7,230 nucleotides of DNA from an uncultured Prevotellaceae bacterium (lineage in GTDB: Bacteria > Bacteroidota > Bacteroidia > Bacteroidales > Bacteroidaceae): the NCBI GenBank assembly GCA_947176655.1, contig CAMWRK010000107.1:1-7230 (forward strand), written 5' to 3'. Of this stretch, positions 1 to 6,638 are shown in pieces. A program made the translations under genes and the position numbers. Under the pieces are notes generated by a model. It did no database searches, was not told where the DNA came from, and saw nothing but the letters and a program-made list of their open reading frames with translations. Positions within the stretch are counted from its first letter, which is position 1, and each line of letters opens with the position of its first letter.

Positions 1-2116
1 GCTTGATGTCCGTACCACGTCCGGCCATGTTGGTAGCGATGGTGACTGTTCCGAGTCCGTCTACGCTTCGGCCTGCCTGTGCTACGATGTCAGCTTCCTT
101 CTGATGCAATTTGGCATTGAGCACCTGATGGGGAATCTTACGCATGGACAGCATCTTGGACAGCATCTCGCTTATCTCCACACTGGTTGTGCCTACCAGA
201 GTGGGACGTCCGCTGTTGCGCATACGCTCTATCTCCTCTATCACGGCACGGTACTTCTCACGCTGTGTCTTGTAGACCCTGTCGTTACCATCGGCACGAA
301 CCACAGGACGGTTTGTCGGAACCTCCACGACATCGAGTTTGTATATATCCCAGAACTCTCCGGCCTCGGTGACAGCAGTACCTGTCATACCTGAAAGTTT
401 GTGATACATGCGGAAATAGTTCTGCAATGTGATAGTGGCGTATGTCTGCGTGGCAGCCTGCACCTTGACATGCTCTTTGGCCTCGACAGCCTGGTGCAGT
501 CCGTCGCTCCAGCGACGGCCTTCCATGATACGCCCCGTCTGCTCGTCCACAATCTTTATCTCACCGTCCTGTATAACATATTCGTCATTCAGGTTGAACA
601 TAGTGTAAGCCTTGAGCAGTTGCTGAAGCGTGTGGACACGCTCACTCTTGACTGCATAGTCCCCGTAGACTTCGTCTTTCTTCTGAATCCGTGTCTCCTC
701 GTCAAGAGACTTGTCTGCCTCTATCTGCGACATCATAGCGGCAATGTCAGGAAGCACAAACAAAGAAGCGTCGTTAACCTGAGATGCCAGCCATTCGTTG
801 CCCTTGTCAGTGAGGTCTACGCTATTCTGCTTCTCGTCGACAACGAAATATAGAGGCTTCACTGCCTCGGGCATGCGTCGGTTGTTGTTCTCCATGTAGA
901 TCTCTTCGGTGGAGAGCATACCGGCCTTGATGCCGGGTTCGGACAGGAACTTGATAAGTGCCTTGTTCTTGGGCAACGCCTTGAAACTGCGGAACAGCGA
1001 AAGGAAGCCGTCTGCGGTCTTCTGCTTGTCCTTCTCGGCGGTTCCCTCGGCAATAAGTTTCTTGGCATCGGCCAGATACTGAGTCGCCAGATTACGCTGC
1101 ACACCGACAAGACGCTCCACCAAAGGCTGATACTGTTCATACATCTGGTCATCGCCCTGGGGCACAGGGCCGGATATTATAAGCGGAGTACGTGCATCGT
1201 CTATGAGTACAGAGTCCACCTCGTCCACTATGGCGAAGTTATGTTTACGCTGAACCAGGTCGGCAGGATCCTGCGCCATGTTGTCGCGCAGATAGTCGAA
1301 GCCGAACTCGTTGTTCGTACCGAAAGTGATGTCGGCCAGATAAGCCTTGCGGCGGCTCTCGCTGTTAGGCTGGTGCTTGTCTATGCAATCGACGCTCAGG
1401 CCGTGGAACATGTATATAGGCCCCATCCACTCCGAGTCACGCTTAGCCAGGTAGTCGTTAACCGTAACAACATGCACGCCATTACCCGTCAGGGCGTTAA
1501 GGAATACCGGCAATGTGGCTGTCAGAGTCTTACCCTCACCGGTGAACATCTCCGCTATCTTGCCCTGATGCAAGACGGTACCGCCGAAAAGCTGCACATC
1601 GAAATGAACCATAGCCCAGACCATGTCATTGCCTCCGGCCACCCAGTGATTGTGATACACGGCAATATCTCCGTCTATATCCACGAAATCGTGCTTTGTG
1701 GCCAGTTCACGGTCAAAGTCTGTCGCCGTCACCCTGATGTCGGTATTGTTCGTGAAACGCTCGGCGGTGCTCTTGACTATGGCGAATACTTCTGCACGAA
1801 CCTCGTCCAAGGCTGCCTCGAGAGCCTCCAATACCTCCTTTTCAAGTTTGTCAATCTGATGGAACAGCGGTGCACGATCCTGTATTTCCGTCTGAGGTAT
1901 ACGCGCTTTGATTTCAGCTATCCGCTCACGCTGCGCAGCTACCTTGTCAGCTATATACTTACGGATTTCCTGCACACGCTGACGCAACTGATCGTCACTC
2001 ATAGCCTGGACGGTCGGATAAGCGTCCAGCACAGCCTGCACCATAGGACGGTAGGCTTTGAGATCCCGGGACTTCTTGTCACCGAATAGTTTAACTAAGA
2101 AATTTGCTATATTCAT
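1..2116 (-). CDS. secA: Preprotein translocase ATPase SecA (N-terminal 705 residues; gene continues past the left edge)
   Basis: SecA is the cytoplasmic motor that binds preproteins and pushes them through SecYEG using ATP. Translating the minus strand from the ATG at 2116 gives an open frame to the window edge, starting MNIANFLVKLFGDKKS. Visible motifs: MHFDVQLFGG-like entry to the first nucleotide-binding domain, Walker A GEGKT at residues 193-197, VTVNDYLAKRD, Walker B DEVD at 298-301, SDGLHQAVEAKE from 537, GMTGTA at 576-581, and NMAGRGTDI at about 696-704 (motif VI of the second nucleotide-binding domain). The missing part is the rest of that domain, the helical scaffold/wing region and the C-terminal tail. 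Walker A Lys is residue 196 against 108 in E. coli, and a further block of about 100 residues lies after TPLIISGP; both insertions are expected of the long (about 1,100-residue) Bacteroidota SecA. No Shine-Dalgarno and no clear promoter lie in the 73-base gap upstream, so it may be read from the upstream cluster. Confidence 0.98.
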   Translation of the reverse strand, partial: MNIANFLVKLFGDKKSRDLKAYRPMVQAVLDAYPTVQAMSDDQLRQRVQEIRKYIADKVAAQRERIAEIKARIPQTEIQDRAPLFHQIDKLEKEVLEALEAALDEVRAEVFAIVKSTAERFTNNTDIRVTATDFDRELATKHDFVDIDGDIAVYHNHWVAGGNDMVWAMVHFDVQLFGGTVLHQGKIAEMFTGEGKTLTATLPVFLNALTGNGVHVVTVNDYLAKRDSEWMGPIYMFHGLSVDCIDKHQPNSESRRKAYLADITFGTNNEFGFDYLRDNMAQDPADLVQRKHNFAIVDEVDSVLIDDARTPLIISGPVPQGDDQMYEQYQPLVERLVGVQRNLATQYLADAKKLIAEGTAEKDKQKTADGFLSLFRSFKALPKNKALIKFLSEPGIKAGMLSTEEIYMENNNRRMPEAVKPLYFVVDEKQNSVDLTDKGNEWLASQVNDASLFVLPDIAAMMSQIEADKSLDEETRIQKKDEVYGDYAVKSERVHTLQQLLKAYTMFNLNDEYVIQDGEIKIVDEQTGRIMEGRRWSDGLHQAVEAKEHVKVQAATQTYATITLQNYFRMYHKLSGMTGTAVTEAGEFWDIYKLDVVEVPTNRPVVRADGNDRVYKTQREKYRAVIEEIERMRNSGRPTLVGTTSVEISEMLSKMLSMRKIPHQVLNAKLHQKEADIVAQAGRSVDGLGTVTIATNMAGRGTDIK

Positions 2117-2189
2117 TGATCTATCGTTTTTTCGTTCTACTTGTTTACCACTAATCCTCTGTTTCGCATACCGGCAACCCCGTCATCCC

Positions 2190-3863
2190 TCACGGCAGAG
2201 CACACCGGAGAGGAGGTTGCCCGCATCCGTTAGGCGAGCGTATACGCAACACCTTGGCCACCGTCGGAGCGACATGATCTATACTGACAGGAGTGTCAAT
2301 CTTGCCGGCACAGAACCCGGAACCCATGAAAAACAACGGAAATGCAGTATAACTTTCTCTGGAAATGTTCTGTTTCCCTGTATTGTTCACACTTGAAAGC
2401 GACCATCCCGGAGCTATCTGCACAAGAATGTCTCCGGAACGACGCGGATTATAGGCATTGCGCAACTTTGATATGCCGGGAGTCCATGCACCGAGAGAAA
2501 GACGCTGGCTGGTATATACATCCTTGACACCAGCCAACTGGATAATGAACGCGGAGCTCATTTCAAGCAATTCCGTAAGATTGACATTACGCTGCTCAAT
2601 CAGCTTGAGATTAAGGTATATTTCATTATCCATGCTGCTTTCCACCCACTGCCCCTGTCCGTACACGGCAATGAGATACATATTCAGCAGAGCCTCAGCA
2701 CGGCTCATGTCAAACGTTCCTGTCGGAATGCGGTAACGGGATATGTCCGCCGTTACCGGTTCGTCGCTGTATCCGGTGCCGGTGACGACAAAAAGGACAT
2801 TGCCACGTCCCACACGCTTCTCCACATCGTCCATCAACTGACCAAGAGCATTGTCCAGACGCACATAGGTATCCTGAAGTTCCATGGGACACTCGGATAC
2901 CGAGCAACGGTCATAATTGCCGGCATAGTAGGTAATGGAAATCATGTCGGTAACCGCATCAAGCCCCATGCCTGCCGAGGCGATGCAATGACTGGCAAAA
3001 CGGTTCACCTCCTCGTTAATGAGTCCGCTGGTCTTAAATTCGCGATATGCGCTGCTGCCCTTGAATTTGTGGGAAAAAGGACTTTTAAGGCCTCCGGAAA
3101 TAAAGTAGCTGAAATTGCCTACCACTTCATTGGAGGGTGTCCAAACAGCATCGCCGATACGCTGCGGCAACGAATTGAATCTGCTGTATGCCAGTGCCCA
3201 GGATGGGAACTCGCCATAATATGATGAAGAACACCACTGCCCGGTCAGGTCATTCAGCCAAAAGCACGCGTCTGCCGCATGACCGGCAGAAAGGATGGCG
3301 GCATCACGGAAAGGAGAGACGCTCAGAACGATTCCCTTCCCCTCTGTGGCTACCTTCAACTCGTCTCCGATGGTTGACACGCTCAGATAGAGCGGCGAGG
3401 AACACTCCGCCGTAAGATGTCCGGCATACCCCTTGTCATCAACACAATATATCGGTCGGAGGCTCTGACGGTCAAGCCATTGTTCGGATGGAATGCCGTT
3501 ATCGTATGGGGAGGCTCCGCTATGCAGACACGCTGTGGCACTTGCACGGTCCGGACGTGCAAACGGATATTCAGCCTGAGTATACATACTCCCATCCTGC
3601 ATGAGGCGACGGAAACCACGCTCGCCATACAAAGGAGAGAATGCCTCCATATAGTCGGTTCTCAGCTGGTCTATCATGACATTGACCACCAGACGCGGCA
3701 ACGCCGGCGCGGTCTGTGCCTCGGCACCGCAGAAAGACAGCAGCACCGCCAAAGGGACAACCCAACCGGAAAGATGCAGGCCAGAATCTGCATTGCCCCA
3801 TGCAAAATTCCGCGTGCCATTTCCAAATGCAGCAAGAAATCTGTATGTAGAACTACGTTTCAT
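2190..3863 (-). CDS. Secreted alkaline-phosphatase-fold protein, probably catalytically inactive
   Basis: 557-residue exported protein of the type I phosphodiesterase/alkaline phosphatase superfamily, nearest to the PafA-type phosphatases of Bacteroidota. An unusually long n-region (about 32 residues) precedes a hydrophobic core and a likely signal peptidase I site near AEA|Q (residue 49/50). Family landmarks present: RLVVNVMIDQLRTDYM (58-72, with metal ligand Asp65), YGERGFRRLMQDG (79-91), SGASPYDNGI (115-124), ILSAGH (190-195), QDTYVRLDNALGQL (330-343) and HVAPTVAKVL near the C terminus. The catalytic residues known for PafA appear replaced: the nucleophile-Thr region reads RPDRASATA, and the positions of Asn100, Lys162, Arg164 and the remaining metal-binding Asp/His residues are non-matching (alignment by eye). 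I therefore infer a pseudophosphatase, possibly a binding or scaffolding protein in the periplasm or at the outer membrane; automated tools would call it alkaline phosphatase. Its ATG overlaps the stop of the upstream gene (ATGA, 3860-3863), which implies co-transcription and translational coupling. secA follows after 73 bases. Confidence 0.85.
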   Translation of the reverse strand: MKRSSTYRFLAAFGNGTRNFAWGNADSGLHLSGWVVPLAVLLSFCGAEAQTAPALPRLVVNVMIDQLRTDYMEAFSPLYGERGFRRLMQDGSMYTQAEYPFARPDRASATACLHSGASPYDNGIPSEQWLDRQSLRPIYCVDDKGYAGHLTAECSSPLYLSVSTIGDELKVATEGKGIVLSVSPFRDAAILSAGHAADACFWLNDLTGQWCSSSYYGEFPSWALAYSRFNSLPQRIGDAVWTPSNEVVGNFSYFISGGLKSPFSHKFKGSSAYREFKTSGLINEEVNRFASHCIASAGMGLDAVTDMISITYYAGNYDRCSVSECPMELQDTYVRLDNALGQLMDDVEKRVGRGNVLFVVTGTGYSDEPVTADISRYRIPTGTFDMSRAEALLNMYLIAVYGQGQWVESSMDNEIYLNLKLIEQRNVNLTELLEMSSAFIIQLAGVKDVYTSQRLSLGAWTPGISKLRNAYNPRRSGDILVQIAPGWSLSSVNNTGKQNISRESYTAFPLFFMGSGFCAGKIDTPVSIDHVAPTVAKVLRIRSPNGCGQPPLRCALP

Positions 3864-5104
3864 TTTGTCTTACCTGTTTTCCTGTGCTTCCTGTTTTTTC
3901 CAGACTTCGTCATTGCCGTCCTGCCTCCGCCCGTATATCTGTAATGCAAAAGATATGACACCTGACGGACAAGCAATGTGGCCAGAAGCGGAACAACAAG
4001 CATGCCCATCTGTTGTGGCATCCATGGAATGAACAGTAGGAACAGAGCCAGCCATACCGCCATAAAATGATGCCATAATGTACGACGGCCATTCCATGCG
4101 GCCTTTACAACGAACGGCAAGGCAACCAGCGGTAACGGATTGAGCACGGCAACCAGCCAGTTGCTGTCCAACGTAGGATGCGCCGAGAAAAGAAACACAA
4201 AAAGTATCAGACTACCAGCCAAACCATGCGCAAGCATCAGCACGACATCCAGAAGCCAGAACATTCTGCGACTGAAATGCTCGGCACACAGAACCAGCAG
4301 ACCTGCTCCGAAAAACAGCCAACCGAGTTCTGACGGAGACAACGGGAACTCACCACCTTTATGTACCTTGACAGAAGAGGGTTCAACAATATCATAGGTT
4401 TTCCTTACCAAACGACGGGTATCCTTAAACTCTTTCCGCACAACCGCCCCTGACAGAGCCTTGGAATAATATTCGGGAATAAAACATGTAGCCTTTGGAG
4501 CCAACAACGTATCAACGTCACTTCCCAGCAAAAGATCCTCACCGTCCTGTACCCACTGATAAGAAACCGTATACTCGTGCATCATCTGCCTGTACGTGCG
4601 GCTTCCGTTCTCCCATGAATAGACAATGGTGCCGTCCACGCAATCGTCTATGCAGTCCATCACACGGGTAGTGCAGTTATTGGTAAGATAATTATAACGA
4701 TACACACGGTTTTCCTTTCGGATATTATGCATCAGATAGTCCCTGACCTTGAGCGATTCTCCATCATGCAAGTCAAGTACCTGTGCCGTCACGCGGCTGC
4801 CCCGCTCTCCATACTCCCGGACAAAATCAGCATAAGGCACAGCCATACACATGTAATCAGTCTGTCCAAGCACGAATCTCCACACAAAATGTTTTGAGTT
4901 GAAATCGAAGATGCCGTAATTGAATACCAGATCCGTACCGTTCTCTTCATCCTGTACACGGATGGCAGTATGGCCATACAGAGAATAGACCTCTTGTCCC
5001 GGGGAGCATGTCAGCACACTGACCTCTATCTTCCCGGATTCTTCCGCCGACAGAGCACACAAAGTACCGAAGACGAACAAAAAGAAACTCACTATACGAT
5101 TCAT
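3860..5104 (-). CDS. lnb: DUF4105 membrane protein, probable lipoprotein N-acyltransferase Lnb
   Basis: 414 residues. A signal peptide (MNRIVSFFLFVFGTLCALSA, 1-20) is followed by a periplasmic DUF4105 domain with an NlpC/P60-like thiol arrangement: His45 in YSLYGHTAIRV and Cys144 in NYLTNNCTTRVMD are the candidate catalytic pair. After about residue 257 come roughly five hydrophobic segments (about 257-274, 281-306, 315-335, 344-362, 366-387) and a basic tail (394-414) rich in Lys and Arg. An odd number of spans would put that tail in the cytoplasm, consistent with the positive-inside rule. From published work on Bacteroides thetaiotaomicron as I recall it, a protein of this type, named Lnb, adds the third acyl chain to the N-terminal cysteine of lipoproteins in place of Lnt. 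The assignment here is by domain and motif recognition, so the reaction is inferred. The start is fixed by the signal peptide, as no other Met fits. It is the first gene of the minus-strand cluster and lies directly upstream of the phosphatase-fold gene. Confidence 0.85.
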   Translation of the reverse strand: MNRIVSFFLFVFGTLCALSAEESGKIEVSVLTCSPGQEVYSLYGHTAIRVQDEENGTDLVFNYGIFDFNSKHFVWRFVLGQTDYMCMAVPYADFVREYGERGSRVTAQVLDLHDGESLKVRDYLMHNIRKENRVYRYNYLTNNCTTRVMDCIDDCVDGTIVYSWENGSRTYRQMMHEYTVSYQWVQDGEDLLLGSDVDTLLAPKATCFIPEYYSKALSGAVVRKEFKDTRRLVRKTYDIVEPSSVKVHKGGEFPLSPSELGWLFFGAGLLVLCAEHFSRRMFWLLDVVLMLAHGLAGSLILFVFLFSAHPTLDSNWLVAVLNPLPLVALPFVVKAAWNGRRTLWHHFMAVWLALFLLFIPWMPQQMGMLVVPLLATLLVRQVSYLLHYRYTGGGRTAMTKSGKNRKHRKTGKTK

Positions 5105-5111
5105 TCAGGCG

Positions 5112-5119
5112 CAAAGTTA
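5112..5119 (-). promoter_or_regulatory. Candidate -7 box (TAACTTTG) for the lnb cluster
   Basis: On the minus strand TAACTTTG matches TAnnTTTG exactly and ends only 7 bases before the lnb ATG. I find no good TTTG at the -33 distance, so it is half a promoter by sequence. If used, the mRNA would start at or within a few bases of the start codon. Confidence 0.4.
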
Positions 5120-5201
5120 ACAAAAATAAATGGCATTCAGTCGCCTGTATATTAAAATATATATAAAATAGGTGTAGCCATACCGAATATGAAGAACCGC
5201 C

Positions 5202-5233
5202 CTTGTGTGTTTGAAAGATTTATCATACCTTTG
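5202..5233 (+). promoter_or_regulatory. Bacteroidota-type promoter for the outer-membrane protein / lptC operon
   Basis: CTTG at 5202-5205 (one mismatch to the -33 consensus TTTG) is followed by 20 bases and then TACCTTTG at 5226-5233, a full match to the -7 consensus TAnnTTTG. Transcription would begin a few bases after the box, around 5237-5240. This leaves a leader of about 20-25 bases before the TTG at 5261, and excludes the ATG at 5189 as the start for this transcript. Confidence 0.65.
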
Positions 5234-5241
5234 CATACACA

Positions 5242-5249
5242 CAAAACTA
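5242..5249 (-). promoter_or_regulatory. Alternative -7 box (TAGTTTTG) for the lnb cluster
   Basis: A second minus-strand match to TAnnTTTG, about 137 bases upstream of the lnb ATG, also without a clear -33 TTTG. It would give a conventional leader of about 130 bases and would place the start of lnb transcription on top of the opposing barrel-gene promoter. Such 8-base matches arise by chance in AT-rich DNA, so this is weak. Confidence 0.25.
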
Positions 5250-5260
5250 TATATAGACCA

Positions 5261-6631
5261 TTGAACCACATTAGACTTCGCCTAACCTACCGCTTTATAA
5301 TCGCGACAGCCGTGATTTTTTTTACCACCTCAGCATACTCGCAAAACGGAGGCAGCAAATCTTCCTATTCACGTTTCGGACTCGGTCTCCTCAACGACCA
5401 GTCCCAAAGTTGGAACCGCGCCATGGGAGGAGTCGGCGTAGCCCTTCCTTCCGGCAGCAAGCTCAACAACATGAACCCTGCTTCATACGCATATCTTGAC
5501 TCGCTGAGCTTTATTCTTGATGCTGGAATGTCAGGCAATTTCGGACAAATGACCCAAAACGGGAACAGCAAGAATGTCAACAGTGCCAGTTTCGATTACA
5601 TAACTTTCGGTTTCAGACTACGCAAGGGAATTGGCATGTCCGTAGGTTTCAGACCGTACAGCACAATAGGATACAACTATACGTCCACAAGCCCAGAAGC
5701 ATACAGAGATGAGAATACTGGAGCGATAATACGTAACACGACATCCTATCAGGGTGACGGAGGGTTGCGCCAGGTTTTTGCAGGACTGGGTTGGAAACCG
5801 TTCACCAATTTCGCTATAGGAACGAACGTCAGCATATTATGGGGAGGCTATACACATGCCATGTTGCAAAGTTTTACCGTCGGGAACAGCAGCAGTTCCA
5901 GTTTCGACAGTTTTAATTTCATACAGAATGCCAGCGTCCTGACGTACAAATTAGATTTCGGAGCACAATATGCTTTCCGCGTCAGCACCAAAGACTGGCT
6001 TACATTGGGTGCTGCTGTGGGGCTGGGACACAAGTTCGACGGCGAGGCATTCCTGTACAGATTTATGACCACAGGCGATACTCTTCGTGTGAACGGAGAG
6101 AAAGACGGACTCGACATTCCCATGACATACGCAGCAGGAATAGCGTGGCAACACAAGAACAATCTCGTTGTATCGGCAGACGCTCACTATCAGGAATGGG
6201 GAAGTTGCCGCATTCCGACTATGGTAATTAGCGACAACGAGGTTACATACCCCAGCACAAACAAAATATATAAGAACAATTTCATGCTCAAGGCCGGTGT
6301 AGAATACACCCCGGATCCGTTTGCCATAGGCAAATATTACAAACACATCAAATACCGCATGGGCGTATCATACAGCAGCCCTTACATGAATATTCCACAA
6401 GGAGAGGGCATCAAGTCCACCACCCATGACGGACCATGCGAGCTTGGTGTCAGTCTCGGACTGGGGCTGCCGATAAGCAATCCGTACAACAGCCGCTCCA
6501 CGGTCAATATCGGTTTCCAATGGCTCCGCCGCTCATCTGCCGTATCGACTTTGATAACAGAAAACTATTTGGTACTGAACCTGGGCATTACATTTAATGA
6601 ACGCTGGTTCATGAAATATAAGATCCAATAA
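5261..6631 (+). CDS. FadL/OmpP1-like beta-barrel outer-membrane protein
   Basis: I place the start at the TTG at 5261, giving 456 residues: M-NHIRLRLTYR, then a hydrophobic core FIIATAVIFFTTSAYS and a clean cleavage site before QNGG (about residue 27/28). An ATG at 5189 would add 24 residues ahead of that signal peptide, but a good promoter lies inside that stretch, so I reject it. The mature protein begins with SRFGLGLL (about 37-44), AMGGVGVALP (from 54) and NNMNPASY (from 69), an N-terminal pattern typical of FadL/OmpP1-type channels in Bacteroidota. The rest is alternating polar/hydrophobic strands rich in Gly, Tyr and Phe, without helical membrane spans, as expected of a barrel. The last strand region reads LNLGITFNERWFMKYKIQ. 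FadL proteins transport hydrophobic compounds; no substrate can be read from this sequence. lptC starts 7 bases after its stop, so the two are very likely co-transcribed. Other barrel families remain possible. Confidence 0.8.
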   Translation: MNHIRLRLTYRFIIATAVIFFTTSAYSQNGGSKSSYSRFGLGLLNDQSQSWNRAMGGVGVALPSGSKLNNMNPASYAYLDSLSFILDAGMSGNFGQMTQNGNSKNVNSASFDYITFGFRLRKGIGMSVGFRPYSTIGYNYTSTSPEAYRDENTGAIIRNTTSYQGDGGLRQVFAGLGWKPFTNFAIGTNVSILWGGYTHAMLQSFTVGNSSSSSFDSFNFIQNASVLTYKLDFGAQYAFRVSTKDWLTLGAAVGLGHKFDGEAFLYRFMTTGDTLRVNGEKDGLDIPMTYAAGIAWQHKNNLVVSADAHYQEWGSCRIPTMVISDNEVTYPSTNKIYKNNFMLKAGVEYTPDPFAIGKYYKHIKYRMGVSYSSPYMNIPQGEGIKSTTHDGPCELGVSLGLGLPISNPYNSRSTVNIGFQWLRRSSAVSTLITENYLVLNLGITFNERWFMKYKIQ

Positions 6632-6638
6632 TCCCGAA

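Noticed and set aside
1241..2089. 282-codon open frame on the plus strand
   Set aside because: It lies antisense to secA, whose frame is confirmed by motifs throughout; the translation has no domain or signal. The plus-strand frames at 104-394 and 401-853 are shadows of the same kind.
2173..2221. Inverted repeat GGCAACC / GGTTGCC near the end of the phosphatase-like gene
   Set aside because: Only 7 pairs with a 35-base loop, no T-run, and the arms do not extend; not convincing as a terminator between this gene and secA.
3417..3944. 175-codon plus-strand frame ending in a hydrophobic stretch
   Set aside because: Antisense to the phosphatase-like gene and the end of lnb, with no promoter or recognisable protein; the hydrophobic part mirrors the coding composition opposite.
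5148..5161. Inverted repeat TATATT-AA-AATATA in the divergent region
   Set aside because: Low-complexity AT-rich DNA makes such symmetry by chance; it may help promoter melting, but there is no evidence for a regulator site.
5848..6346. Minus-strand open frames of 104 and 131 codons
   Set aside because: They overlap each other and lie antisense within the barrel gene; no start signals or recognisable protein.
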